Below, piece after piece: positions 1 through 8,303 of a DNA stretch of 11,691 nt. Numbering within the stretch: position 1 is the stretch's first letter; each line of letters begins with the position of its first letter. The translations under genes and the position numbers were made by a program. The DNA is taken from the NCBI GenBank assembly GCA_036584525.1, contig JAZHDG010000097.1, positions 1 through 11,691 on the forward strand, read 5' to 3'. The notes below the pieces were generated by a model, which ran no database searches, was not told where the DNA came from, and saw only the letters and a program-made list of their open reading frames with translations. Source of the stretch: UBA6181 sp016934015 (lineage in GTDB: Bacteria; Bacillota_I; Bacilli_A; Acholeplasmatales; Acholeplasmataceae).

Positions 1-858
1 TTCTTTTTCGCTTGAATTTGCTAATAAATATTCTTTATTATATTTACTTGCAACATATCCCCAAGGTTCTGCAGACACATGCGTACCATCGACTTCAGGT
101 GTATTTAAATAAAAATATCTAACAGAACCACCAGGAAATCCATCATTTGCAGTAAAATATGCCGTATCGCCATCAGCTACCCCAGTAAGTGAAACTATAA
201 CAGCACCACCGCCACCTATTGTAGAACTACTCGGATCTACATAGGGCATCTCTAAATATCTTTGTTCTAGTCTAGGCCCAGCTAAAAGATCTTCTAGTGT
301 TTTAATTTCATGGGTTTCGTTTTTCATATATTGAAACATGTCAGGTAAATAGTAAATGAAATTAAATGGATCAAAAATATTCGAAGGGGAATATTCTTCT
401 TTATTGCCAATTCTTATCAATGTTAAATCTTTAGAATAGTCAACATCAGAACCAACTAATCCTACATAATCAATCACTGTTTTCTTTAATACCAATTCAA
501 CACTATCGTTTCCATTAAATGGCATTGATCCTTCAGAAAAAGCAAAATCGATGTGCGATTTTAAAGTTTCATCTGTCGCATTAGAACTTCCAATAACAAA
601 ATAGTCATTCGCTTTTACGATGCCATTTAAAGAAATTGATGAACTTATTTCTAATGATCCATTATTATAAAAGTTAAGTAAATAATTTTTTAAATCAACA
701 TCTTCATCCGAAATATTGTACAATTCAATCGCGTTATTTTGTTGTTCAGTGGATTCAAAGAGTTTTGAAATGACAAGATCTCCTTTGGATCCAGTTTGGC
801 ATGCTGTTAGTACACCTAGAGAACTAATAATTAATAATAGTAAAAGTATTTTTTTCAT
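1..858 (-). CDS. Lipoprotein with lamin-tail domain and thermonuclease domain (C-terminus cut by window edge)
   Basis: Starts at the ATG at 858, with a GAGGTGAG ribosome binding site about 7 nt upstream. The frame stays open for 286 codons to the left edge, so the C-terminus is missing. Residues 1-20 are a lipoprotein signal peptide with lipobox LTAC and the acylated Cys at 20. Residues about 27-165 read as a lamin-tail domain (beta-rich, with FNGNDSVELVLK and IDYVG near 133-152). From about 221 a staphylococcal-nuclease-like fold begins: VADGDTAYF at 227-235 matches the DGDT metal-binding segment, RYFYLNTPE at 247-255 matches the Arg35...Glu43 catalytic strand, and AEPWGYVASKYNKEYL matches the following helix. 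The position equal to Asp40 of S. aureus nuclease is Asn252; Arg247 and Glu255 are kept. The second catalytic Arg (Arg87) would lie beyond the window. Likely a membrane-anchored extracellular nuclease; LTD-plus-nuclease lipoproteins are known in low-GC bacteria. It sits 66 bp after the neighbouring membrane-protein gene and may share its transcript. Confidence 0.85.
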   Translation of the reverse strand, partial: MKKILLLLLIISSLGVLTACQTGSKGDLVISKLFESTEQQNNAIELYNISDEDVDLKNYLLNFYNNGSLEISSSISLNGIVKANDYFVIGSSNATDETLKSHIDFAFSEGSMPFNGNDSVELVLKKTVIDYVGLVGSDVDYSKDLTLIRIGNKEEYSPSNIFDPFNFIYYLPDMFQYMKNETHEIKTLEDLLAGPRLEQRYLEMPYVDPSSSTIGGGGAVIVSLTGVADGDTAYFTANDGFPGGSVRYFYLNTPEVDGTHVSAEPWGYVASKYNKEYLLANSSEKE

Positions 859-924
859 AAACTCACCTCAGGTTATATCTTATTTTATATGAATGCTATC
901 ATTTATAGCTTTTATGTCCATTGA

Positions 925-1818
925 TTAGATATTGCTTGTTTTTTTATTCTTTATGACTTTTTTAACGTATTGGTGGAAAAAAAGTAAATATGTTATGGGT
1001 ATAACAATCAGTATTTCGATGCCAATATATCTTAAGTAATAATGATTATAACTCAAAAACTCATGAAGTAAATTTGAGTTATAGTAAATTGATTCACAGG
1101 ATTTAAAACTGGATAAACTACATTGTTCAAGTAAATCTAAATTCGTTGATGATACATTTGATATATCCCGATTGAATGATTCATCAAATTTGTCTGAGCC
1201 ATACTGAGCAGTTAAATCTTCGTTATATAGCATTACCAAAGTTTCATCAATTTCCATATCAATTTCATAAGTGAATTTAATCACTTCAAATTCAACCGGT
1301 TCTCCGTTAGATACAAGTAAATCTTGATTAATAATTATAAGCCTTGCAGAATTATCATAAAGTGTTGTCATGGATTCAATAAATACATTTTTACTTGTTT
1401 CGCCAATCTTTATGTTCTTGTCGAATGTCAAGTATGCTTTAATAAAATGATAATCGTTTTCATCCAAAATAGCATCAGGATCTGTTATTTTTATATCCGA
1501 TAAAAGAATTGCTACTGAATTATGTGCCTTATCGTCCTTAAATTCAACAAGTGGATAAATTGAAACTTCTAAATTAAAAAATTCATTATTAAATATTTCT
1601 TGATAGAGGGGTTCTGCTAAAACATATGCATCAGTTGAATTATGATTATTTGCAATCACACTCGCTTGAATAAGTGCGCGATGATCAGACATTAATATAT
1701 CTTCTCGTTCAGCTAAAAAATCGTTTGCTTTAGCTGCTTCACTAAAACTTGCAACGATGTAAGTTACTGTACTGATTAACATGATATAAAAGATAGCCCA
1801 AATCCATTTATGATACAT
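925..1818 (-). CDS. Unrecognised protein with an N-terminal and a C-terminal membrane segment
   Basis: I do not recognise this 297-residue protein. I chose the ATG at 1818 because a GAGGG ribosome binding site lies 7 nt upstream and the protein then opens directly with a membrane segment (about residues 5-24, MYHKWIWAIFYIMLISTVTY). The frame stays open up to an ATG at 1890, but that one has no ribosome binding site and would run through a hairpin. The central 240 residues are acidic and mixed in character, without Cys-rich or catalytic motifs that I can name. A second hydrophobic segment (about 264-281, YIGIEILIVIPITYLLFF) is followed by a Lys-rich tail (VKKVIKNKK), which by the positive-inside rule faces the cytoplasm, so the middle domain is probably extracellular. 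It lies between two modular lipoproteins and is separated from the upstream one by a hairpin. A surface or sensing role is only a guess. Confidence 0.75.
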   Translation of the reverse strand: MYHKWIWAIFYIMLISTVTYIVASFSEAAKANDFLAEREDILMSDHRALIQASVIANNHNSTDAYVLAEPLYQEIFNNEFFNLEVSIYPLVEFKDDKAHNSVAILLSDIKITDPDAILDENDYHFIKAYLTFDKNIKIGETSKNVFIESMTTLYDNSARLIIINQDLLVSNGEPVEFEVIKFTYEIDMEIDETLVMLYNEDLTAQYGSDKFDESFNRDISNVSSTNLDLLEQCSLSSFKSCESIYYNSNLLHEFLSYNHYYLRYIGIEILIVIPITYLLFFHQYVKKVIKNKKTSNI

Positions 1819-1855
1819 ATAATTACCCTCAAATCCATTTATATCACATGATTGA

Positions 1856-1881
1856 AAGAGCACGGCATTCGCCATGCTCTT
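1856..1881 (-). terminator. Hairpin downstream of the Ig/OB lipoprotein gene, possible weak terminator
   Basis: An 11-bp stem (AAGAGCATGGC / GCCGTGCTCTT in the minus-strand RNA, with one G-U pair) encloses a GAAU loop. It lies 41-66 nt after the stop codon of the lipoprotein gene and upstream of the next start codon. The stem is stable, but the tract after it (UUCAAUC beyond the stem) is a poor U-run, so termination may be partial. It could instead be an RNA processing or stability element that lowers expression of the two genes to the left. Confidence 0.45.
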
Positions 1882-1921
1882 ATCATGCAATTTTTTAACG
1901 CATTAAAAATAATTTCTTATT

Positions 1922-3802
1922 TTATTCAACGATAACGTAATCGCCAATAATTGTAATCTTAGATGAACTTCTTCCGATAACCCAACCAGTTGCAGTAAAT
2001 TGAACATCTCTTAAATCAGAAGATGCACCATTTGTTTGAATATATGGTTCAAAGTCAGCTAAAATACCATTTGTATAATCGCCAGATGCATATCCAGTGA
2101 GTGTCATTGTGACATAAACTGGTACCCATTTTTCAAGAAGCATAAATGCTTCAGCTTCAGCTGCAGTCCAAATAACAGCTTCTGGGTGAGCAATATTAGG
2201 ATCTTCGCCTTCAGCTTCAGAGAATGTGACATAAGTAAGTTCATATAAACCACCATAAATATCAACAGTAAATGATACACCTACAAAATCACCTAATTCA
2301 ACTTGAGTACTCATATCGAAGTTTGCATAAATGTATCCAAAACCAGTTGAATCAGCTACGACAGCAGATTTACCATTGGATGCAAGCCACATAATTTCAA
2401 CTTCAGTATAAGCTAAAGCACCATCAGCCAATTCTAAATGTCCAGCCATAGTCACTGTTGGTGGAGTTCCTACGGTAATGTAATAATTCTTAGTAACTGT
2501 TGGTAATGTGCCTTGTGTGTAGACTGCAGTAAGTTTAACAGATACTGCATCAGTTTCTGGCATTGTTACTGCACCAGTTTCTACATTAATTAATGCTGAA
2601 TTTGATGTCCAAGCAATTGTAGTTCCGTTGGCACCTTCAGTTGGAAGATCTAATGTTGTAGCTTCTGTGATTCCAACAGGCATCGAGATTGCAGCAATGT
2701 CTAAATCAAGTTTTTGTTGTTCTGATAAGTTTGCAGCTTCAACACCTTCTGGTCCACCAATATAATAAACAGCAAATGCTTTATTATTAGAACGATATGT
2801 GTAAATTAATACTTCGATTGTAACTTCTAATCCGTTATATAGTCTAACAGTAGCTAAATCAAATGTGTTGTAGTAGAACATGAATCCTCTACCAACAGCA
2901 GTATCAGAACCAGGAATACCAGGATTTTCAGCATCAAACGTTGTGTCAACGAGATACGTATTATAGTTTCCAGTATCACCAGGAATCATATAAATCTTAC
3001 CTGTAACAGTTGCATGAATTGTTTCAAAGTTTCCAGATGCAACAGTTGTATATTCGTGATCGCCATTTGCAATCAATTCATCAATCTTATCATTAACACT
3101 TGTTATTACTTCTTTTTCTGGGAATTGTGCAGTAGCACTAGTTTGTGCAACAGCAGTCCAATCTTGGATTTCCCAAATGCCATAATACCATTGAAGAGTT
3201 CCTGATACAGTGTATACTTTACCAATTTCTAGTGTTTCATGAAGACCACCATAAATTTGGATAGTTCCAGTACCATCAAATGCGAATACTGCATCTTGTC
3301 CTCTACCAATAATGGTCATGTCTGGAATTTCAACTTGATAAGTTCCGTCATAAGCTTCATCATCGATCGCTAGGATGTCAGCAACTGTTTCAATTGTAAT
3401 TTCTTCAACTTCATTCGCGATGACAGTAATTTCAATTGACCACTCTTTAGTTAGCATTTCTTCTGCATCTAGTTCAGAAGCAATGGCTAATTCAACAGTT
3501 AATGTTACTTTAACATTTGCTTCACCAAACGCTGGTCTATTAATTGTAATAATTGAGAATCCGCCACTTGGAGCTCCCACAGTTGCAACTCCAGGATTGC
3601 TTGAAGTCCATTCTGCAGTTACACCATCTGCTAGAGTTGTTGGGACGTTAAAACTTGCCTTAATGTTTGATGGATCACTAACGATAGCATTAAGACTGTC
3701 ATAAGCAGTTTGTAAGTAAGCTTCTGCTGGATCTTCTTTAGTACATGAAGCTAAACCCAAGCCAAATAAAATGACTGTTATTAATAAAAATACTTTTTTC
3801 AT
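1922..3802 (-). CDS. Large lipoprotein of repeated Ig-like and OB-like beta modules
   Basis: 626 residues, starting at the ATG at 3802 with AAAGGAGA upstream. Residues 1-20 are a lipoprotein signal peptide with lipobox LASC and Cys20. Then follow an Ig-like domain of the atrophied bacterial Ig type (about 30-128, core AEWTSSNPGVATV), an OB-like beta module (about 135-218, IGKVYTVSGTLQWYYGIWEI), a second looser OB-like module (about 235-355), another Ig-like domain (about 359-445, TTIAWTSNSALINVETGAV), and two more beta modules (about 449-530 and 555-626). The order Ig-OB-OB thus occurs twice, which suggests internal duplication. No nuclease, glycosidase or protease motif is visible, so this is probably a binding or adhesion protein on the outer face of the membrane. 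It starts 39 bp after the solute-binding protein gene with no terminator between, so it is probably co-transcribed with the importer. The domain types are inferred from sequence pattern; ligands are unknown. Confidence 0.85.
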   Translation of the reverse strand: MKKVFLLITVILFGLGLASCTKEDPAEAYLQTAYDSLNAIVSDPSNIKASFNVPTTLADGVTAEWTSSNPGVATVGAPSGGFSIITINRPAFGEANVKVTLTVELAIASELDAEEMLTKEWSIEITVIANEVEEITIETVADILAIDDEAYDGTYQVEIPDMTIIGRGQDAVFAFDGTGTIQIYGGLHETLEIGKVYTVSGTLQWYYGIWEIQDWTAVAQTSATAQFPEKEVITSVNDKIDELIANGDHEYTTVASGNFETIHATVTGKIYMIPGDTGNYNTYLVDTTFDAENPGIPGSDTAVGRGFMFYYNTFDLATVRLYNGLEVTIEVLIYTYRSNNKAFAVYYIGGPEGVEAANLSEQQKLDLDIAAISMPVGITEATTLDLPTEGANGTTIAWTSNSALINVETGAVTMPETDAVSVKLTAVYTQGTLPTVTKNYYITVGTPPTVTMAGHLELADGALAYTEVEIMWLASNGKSAVVADSTGFGYIYANFDMSTQVELGDFVGVSFTVDIYGGLYELTYVTFSEAEGEDPNIAHPEAVIWTAAEAEAFMLLEKWVPVYVTMTLTGYASGDYTNGILADFEPYIQTNGASSDLRDVQFTATGWVIGRSSSKITIIGDYVIVE

Positions 3803-3841
3803 TCACTTTCTCCTTTGTTTTTTTATATTATCATCAACATG

Positions 3842-5278
3842 TTAGTTGGTAATAAAATCGTAAGTTTTTTGATATTCGCTATTAATGTAAGCATCTAAGT
3901 CAGCATCACTTGTAGGTTGATATGCAAGAATTTTGACCATTAATGCTCCAGCTTCTGTTCTTGTCTTAGAACTTAAGTTAAAGACTGCAGAAGTAAAGAA
4001 AATATCGCCATTGTTTAAGAAAATTTCAATCGCTTCTTTGACTAATTTAGAAGAAGCTTCATTCATAGTTGTTGGATTTTCTTTTATTGTCGCTAAATAG
4101 TTTTGCCATGCATCTGTTTCGTATGCTGAATAACGAACTGGTGCATATCCAGAAGGAATACAGAATTCAGCTGATTTTTCAGGTGATATCATGTATTTCG
4201 CAAATAACCAAGCGGCAATCATTTGTTGTTCATCATTCTTTTTGAATAAATTAATATTTGGTCCTTGTTGAATTTGCTTGCGATGTGCTTCATCTTTTGC
4301 AGGAAGTGGTGCAACACCAACACGATAACCTTCATCAAATACTTCTTGTGTCATACCAGTATATGCATATCTAGTACCACCAGTAGATCCCACATACATA
4401 TACATTTTCTTACCAGTTTTCACGATATCAGATGTATATGCGTCACCATTTAATGCTCTTGTAAGCATCAAACCGCGGTCGACTTTATCCTTAAAGTATT
4501 TAATCATTTCTTTTGATGTATCATTGTTAAATTGAACTTCACCTTTACCTGTTTCTGCATTATATCCTGTATAAGGTGCTTGCCATTGTTCTGATCCAGT
4601 AATGAATAAATTGTCTTCGGAGTCATATCCAAATGGAATTGCATCTGGTTCGCGTAATTTGATGTCTTCAGCAATTTCAAAAACTTCATCCCAAGTTGTT
4701 GGTACTTCGTAATCATGTAAATCAAAGTAAGTTTTGTTGTAGAAGAAAGCTTCACTTGATTTCGTGAATGGAAGTGAAAGAATTGTACCTTCACTATCAT
4801 AGCTTTGACCTTCTGCCCATAAACCAGGAAGGAAATCAGCAACTTCGTCTTCAGTGTAACCAATATTCGGATTACTAATAAAATTGTTTAATGCCAATGG
4901 TGCTTTAGCTTGAGCATATCGTGCGATATGGTCTGGATAGCTTTCAGCAATATCCGGATTCGTTCCAGCTGGAATTGACAATGCAATTTTATCAGCTAGC
5001 GCTGTATAATCGCCAGCAGCTTTTTCTTCAATAACTGTAATATTTGGATAAATTTGTTCAAATTCACCAATCCACTTTTGAACTAAAGCTTGGCTATCAG
5101 CGCCCATACGGTGCCAAAACTTGATTGTAATTTCTTTTGATGTATCAAGTTTTGCGTCTTCTGAAAGTTCATACCATTCAACTAATCTCTTTTCATCAGT
5201 TGAAGTACGTTCTCCACCGCATGACGCTAAGAACACGCCAGTAACGAGGAGCAATAAGACTAACATTACTTTTTTCAT
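3842..5278 (-). CDS. ABC importer extracellular solute-binding lipoprotein (family 1, sugar type)
   Basis: 478 residues, starting at the ATG at 5278 with AAGGAG upstream. Signal peptide with lipobox LASC and Cys20, so the protein is tethered to the outer face of the membrane. The mature part begins with the typical family 1 strand EITIKFWHRMG (about 48-58), followed by a FEQIYPNITV segment, a TNPDIAESYPDH segment and SLPFTKSSEAFFYNKTYFD, all characteristic of UgpB/MalE-like periplasmic-binding folds. It captures the substrate and hands it to the two permeases encoded just before it; the gap to permease 2 is 34 nt. The LPF...YYNK-type segment and overall pattern are closest, in my reading, to UgpB-like proteins that bind glycerol-3-phosphate or its diesters, but many oligosaccharide binders share it, so the substrate is not assigned. 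Placement as the last importer gene, after the ATPase and permeases, is the reverse of many Firmicute operons. Confidence 0.93.
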   Translation of the reverse strand: MKKVMLVLLLLVTGVFLASCGGERTSTDEKRLVEWYELSEDAKLDTSKEITIKFWHRMGADSQALVQKWIGEFEQIYPNITVIEEKAAGDYTALADKIALSIPAGTNPDIAESYPDHIARYAQAKAPLALNNFISNPNIGYTEDEVADFLPGLWAEGQSYDSEGTILSLPFTKSSEAFFYNKTYFDLHDYEVPTTWDEVFEIAEDIKLREPDAIPFGYDSEDNLFITGSEQWQAPYTGYNAETGKGEVQFNNDTSKEMIKYFKDKVDRGLMLTRALNGDAYTSDIVKTGKKMYMYVGSTGGTRYAYTGMTQEVFDEGYRVGVAPLPAKDEAHRKQIQQGPNINLFKKNDEQQMIAAWLFAKYMISPEKSAEFCIPSGYAPVRYSAYETDAWQNYLATIKENPTTMNEASSKLVKEAIEIFLNNGDIFFTSAVFNLSSKTRTEAGALMVKILAYQPTSDADLDAYINSEYQKTYDFITN

Positions 5279-5312
5279 TCACATTCTCCTTTTTTATCTA
5301 AATTTTTATTTT

Positions 5313-6248
5313 TTATCCTTTAACACCACTGCGAGAAATACCGCTCATGATGTATTTTCTAAAGAAAATAAATAACAATAATAGTGGAACAGTCACAATC
5401 ACAGTTGCAGCCATTTGATAATTCATAAGTACCCGTCCAGAACCTGTGGCATCTTGATCTGTAAATGAACTTCTTAACCATGATGTTACAAGTTTAAATC
5501 TTTCATTTGCAACAATATCTGGCCAAATATAAGCATTCCATGCTCCCATTAATTTTAATATCACAATGGTTACAATACTACTTTTAGCAATTGGTACCAT
5601 AACTCGCCATAAATATTTGAAATCGCCGCATCCATCAACTTTAGCTGCATAATAGAGTTCATTAGGAATTTGTCTAAATGTTTGGCGTAGTAAATAAATA
5701 TGGAAAATCGAGATTAAGAATGGAATAATCATGGCTAAGTAAGAACCTATACCTGGATCATTAACCCACCCTAATCGAGAAACGGTAATATAATTTGAAA
5801 TGACCATCATTTCACCTGGAATCATCATGGTTGCTAAAAGAATAGTGAAAATTAATTCGCGACCTTTAAAATTTAATCTCGCAAGTGCAAATGCTACAAG
5901 AATTGAGAATATTGTTCCACCAACTGTTGAGAACACTGCAACGATGCTGGTATTCAATAAATATCTCGGAAAATTAATACTTCCTTGCTGTGATGAAGAA
6001 TAGAAGAAAACATTAATATAGTTTTTCGGAGAGAAAACCTTTGGAAATAGACTCGTATTTAGAGAATTCAAAACTTCATTACTACTTTGAAAGGATACAT
6101 TTAACATCCAATAAAACGGTACAATCACAATAAACGCCATAATAGCTAAGAAAGTATAAGTACCAAATTTAACTAAGAATTGGGATGTTTTTTGTGCTTT
6201 GAGCGTTGCATTTTCATTTTTCTTTGAGTATTTCATAACATCATTCAT
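5313..6248 (-). CDS. ABC importer permease 2 (MalG/UgpE type)
   Basis: 311 residues with six predicted membrane segments; the first is at about 29-50 (FGTYTFLAIMAFIVIVPFYW) and the last at about 281-296. The cytoplasmic EAA loop is clear at 197-219 (ELYYAAKVDGCG...VP), which docks onto the ATPase; the first residue of the EAA triplet is Tyr here. The typical MalG-family stretch MMIPGEMMVISNY lies at 141-153. The start at 6248 has AGGAG 8 nt upstream, and that site overlaps the TAG stop of permease 1, so the two genes are translationally linked with only 11 nt between them. A long polar N-terminus (residues 1-27) precedes the first membrane helix. Forms the inner-membrane channel with permease 1. 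Confidence 0.95.
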   Translation of the reverse strand: MNDVMKYSKKNENATLKAQKTSQFLVKFGTYTFLAIMAFIVIVPFYWMLNVSFQSSNEVLNSLNTSLFPKVFSPKNYINVFFYSSSQQGSINFPRYLLNTSIVAVFSTVGGTIFSILVAFALARLNFKGRELIFTILLATMMIPGEMMVISNYITVSRLGWVNDPGIGSYLAMIIPFLISIFHIYLLRQTFRQIPNELYYAAKVDGCGDFKYLWRVMVPIAKSSIVTIVILKLMGAWNAYIWPDIVANERFKLVTSWLRSSFTDQDATGSGRVLMNYQMAATVIVTVPLLLLFIFFRKYIMSGISRSGVKG

Positions 6249-6259
6249 AGTGCACGCTC

Positions 6260-7186
6260 CTAGTAATGTACTCGTTTTTTACTAACATAAAGATTAATGC
6301 CAGTAAAAATCAAGATAATAATGAATAATATCACTGCCGCTGCGGCACCACGAGAATAATATGAAACTAGATTCGAATCTAGACCAGCAAGCCCAATTTT
6401 ATCGTAAACATAGGCTACTGCAGTCCATCTTTCACGGTCTAAAGATCTTCCTGTCGTACCAGCAACCGCTAATACTGACTCATACGCTTTAAATGCACCA
6501 ATAAATGATGTAATCAAAATGTATGAAATAAGTGGTGATAACAAAGGAAGTGTAATTTTTGTAAATACTCTTCTTCTTGGTGTACTATCAACTTTTGCAG
6601 CATCATAGTATTGTTTGCTAATATTTTGTAACCCACCAATAAACACTAAAATCTTGAATGGAAGTGCACTCCATATTGTATAAATCAAGACAACAAACAT
6701 CCAGTGATCTCTCGTCGCTGTTACGCCTACCCAGTCAATTGATGTCTGGAAAAGCGTGTTGATTAATCCCTCTGGCATAATGCCTTGGGTTAGCGGATGT
6801 GCAAACATAACACTAAATACCATACCAATTGCTAAAGTGTTGGTTACATATGGCATAAAGAATATCGTTTGAAAAATTTTTTGTAATGGCTTAATTGAAT
6901 TCAATGCAACTGCAATCAAAATCGCCAAAACTGTCGATATTGGCACAGAAACAAAGACCAAAATCATTGTATTTTTGATAGCTCCAATAAATACAGGATC
7001 TCTAAATATCGTTTGGTAAGCGACAAGATCAAAATAAGCTCCAAAACTATCATCCATTGCATTATATTGTGAAAATAATGAAATTAAAATTGTTTTAACT
7101 AATGGATAAAATGTGAAAACAGTCAGTAAGAATAGCGGAATACCAAGGTATAACCAAGCTTTATAGTCTTTTTTGCCCTCAAGCAT
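6260..7186 (-). CDS. ABC importer permease 1 (MalF/UgpA type)
   Basis: 308 residues with six predicted membrane segments (about 11-31, 74-94, 105-128, 163-183, 218-238 and 283-300). The EAA loop is at 193-214 (YYDAAKVDS...ITLP), the contact site for the ATPase. At this size it is UgpA-like and lacks the extra periplasmic loop and additional helices of E. coli MalF. Its start codon shares one base with the TAA stop of the ATPase gene (sequence TAATG), and its ribosome binding site AGGAG lies inside the end of that gene, a classic translational coupling arrangement. Pairs with permease 2 to form the membrane channel. Confidence 0.95.
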   Translation of the reverse strand: MLEGKKDYKAWLYLGIPLFLLTVFTFYPLVKTILISLFSQYNAMDDSFGAYFDLVAYQTIFRDPVFIGAIKNTMILVFVSVPISTVLAILIAVALNSIKPLQKIFQTIFFMPYVTNTLAIGMVFSVMFAHPLTQGIMPEGLINTLFQTSIDWVGVTATRDHWMFVVLIYTIWSALPFKILVFIGGLQNISKQYYDAAKVDSTPRRRVFTKITLPLLSPLISYILITSFIGAFKAYESVLAVAGTTGRSLDRERWTAVAYVYDKIGLAGLDSNLVSYYSRGAAAAVILFIIILIFTGINLYVSKKRVHY

Positions 7187-8265
7187 TATGCTAATCTCCT
7201 ACCATCTTCAACATCAAATATGAATGTTTTATTTTTCTTCAAGTCTACTTTTACAATCTCTTTGTCGAATAATGAAGAATCCGCATCTTGAACAATAATT
7301 CTAAAACTTTCCGTCATGGCTTTTTCATGAGCTGAGACGATTGACAAGTCACGACCGATAGTTTCGATAAACTTAGAAATGATTTCAAGTGTTCCGCTTT
7401 CACTTAAATCATAACCTTCGGGGCGAACGCCAACAATGACTTCGCGATTTGCTTCTTTTTTAAGTTCTTCAGTTTGATAGATGTTAACTTCACCAATATA
7501 AACGGCTCCATTTTTAAGTTCGCCTTTATATAAACCGATTGGTGGAGTTCCTAAGAACTTCGCAACAAATAAGTTTTTGGGATTGTCGTAGACATCTTGG
7601 GGTTTACCTTTTTGTTGTTCAAGCCCAAAATTCATTAAGACGATTTCATCGCTAATACTCATAGCTTCTTCTTGGTCATGTGTAACAAATATTGTAGTAA
7701 TCCCGGTTTCTCTTTGAATTCTGCGTATTTCTTCTCTTGTTTGTAAACGTAAACGCGCATCTAGATTTGAAAGTGGCTCATCAAGTAACAAAACTCTTGG
7801 TTTTTTAACTAAAGCGCGAGCAATTGCAACACGTTGTTGTTGACCACCAGATAATTGTGCTGGTTTACGATCTAAAAGTTCGCCAATGCCTACTAATTCA
7901 GCCATTTCTTTGGCTAATTGTAACGCTTCATCTTTGGGAACTTTAAGATTTTCAAGTGGAAACATGATATTTTGACGAACTGTCATGTGAGGATATAAGG
8001 CATAATTTTGAAAAACTAGTCCAATCCCTCTCTTTTCAGGAGCAAGTTCAGTTACATCTTCGTCGCCAAAAAATATTCTTCCCTCTGTTGGGTTTAATAA
8101 TCCTGAGATCATATAGAGTGTTGTTGATTTCCCACATCCAGAAGGTCCTAGTAAACCAATCAACTTACCTGAAGGAATCTTAATGTCAAGGTTATCGACG
8201 GCACGAGTTTCTTTGCCTTTTGAATCTGTAAAAACTTTTGTCAGATTTTTTAATGTAATCTCCAT
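7186..8265 (-). CDS. ABC importer ATPase (UgpC/MsmK/MalK type)
   Basis: 359 residues from the ATG at 8265, chosen because AGGAGAG lies 7 nt upstream; an in-frame TTG at 8283 lies before that site and is unlikely. Walker A is GPSGCGKST at 40-48, the Q-loop Gln is at 86, the ABC signature LSGGQQQR at 138-145, Walker B VLLLDE at 158-163, the D-loop at 167-169 and the switch His at 196 in TIFVTHD. Residues from about 240 to the end form the TOBE-type regulatory domain typical of sugar-importer ATPases (GVRPEGYDL near 299-307). All catalytic residues are present. It powers the importer made by the next three genes and is the first coding gene of the operon, behind a long regulated leader. ATPases of this family can serve several sugar importers, so it might be shared. 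Confidence 0.96.
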   Translation of the reverse strand: MEITLKNLTKVFTDSKGKETRAVDNLDIKIPSGKLIGLLGPSGCGKSTTLYMISGLLNPTEGRIFFGDEDVTELAPEKRGIGLVFQNYALYPHMTVRQNIMFPLENLKVPKDEALQLAKEMAELVGIGELLDRKPAQLSGGQQQRVAIARALVKKPRVLLLDEPLSNLDARLRLQTREEIRRIQRETGITTIFVTHDQEEAMSISDEIVLMNFGLEQQKGKPQDVYDNPKNLFVAKFLGTPPIGLYKGELKNGAVYIGEVNIYQTEELKKEANREVIVGVRPEGYDLSESGTLEIISKFIETIGRDLSIVSAHEKAMTESFRIIVQDADSSLFDKEIVKVDLKKNKTFIFDVEDGRRLA

Positions 8266-8303
8266 GTTTGTTTCTCTCCTCAATCGATGATATAGGTCTT
8301 TTT

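Noticed and set aside
1838..1846. Extended -10 promoter (TGATATAAA on the minus strand) for the membrane-protein gene
   Set aside because: No -35 element is seen and the leader would be only about 13 nt, leaving hardly any room for the ribosome binding site.
1819..1890. N-terminal extension of the two-helix membrane protein to an ATG at 1890
   Set aside because: No ribosome binding site precedes 1890, the extension crosses the hairpin at 1856-1881, and the ATG at 1818 has a good GAGGG site.
1906..1923. Small AU-only hairpin starting in the stop codon of the Ig/OB lipoprotein gene
   Set aside because: Seven A-U pairs around a GAAA loop in very AT-rich DNA are too weak to call a terminator.
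3014..3704. Plus-strand open frames inside the Ig/OB lipoprotein gene
   Set aside because: They are shadows of a clear minus-strand gene with signal peptide and domains, and lack ribosome binding sites and recognisable products.
4504..4863. 119-codon frame in another minus frame inside the solute-binding protein gene
   Set aside because: Overlaps a well-supported binding protein fully; its low-complexity, Lys-rich product is typical of a shifted frame.
8266..8283. Upstream TTG start for the importer ATPase
   Set aside because: It lies before the AGGAGAG ribosome binding site, which is correctly spaced for the ATG at 8265.
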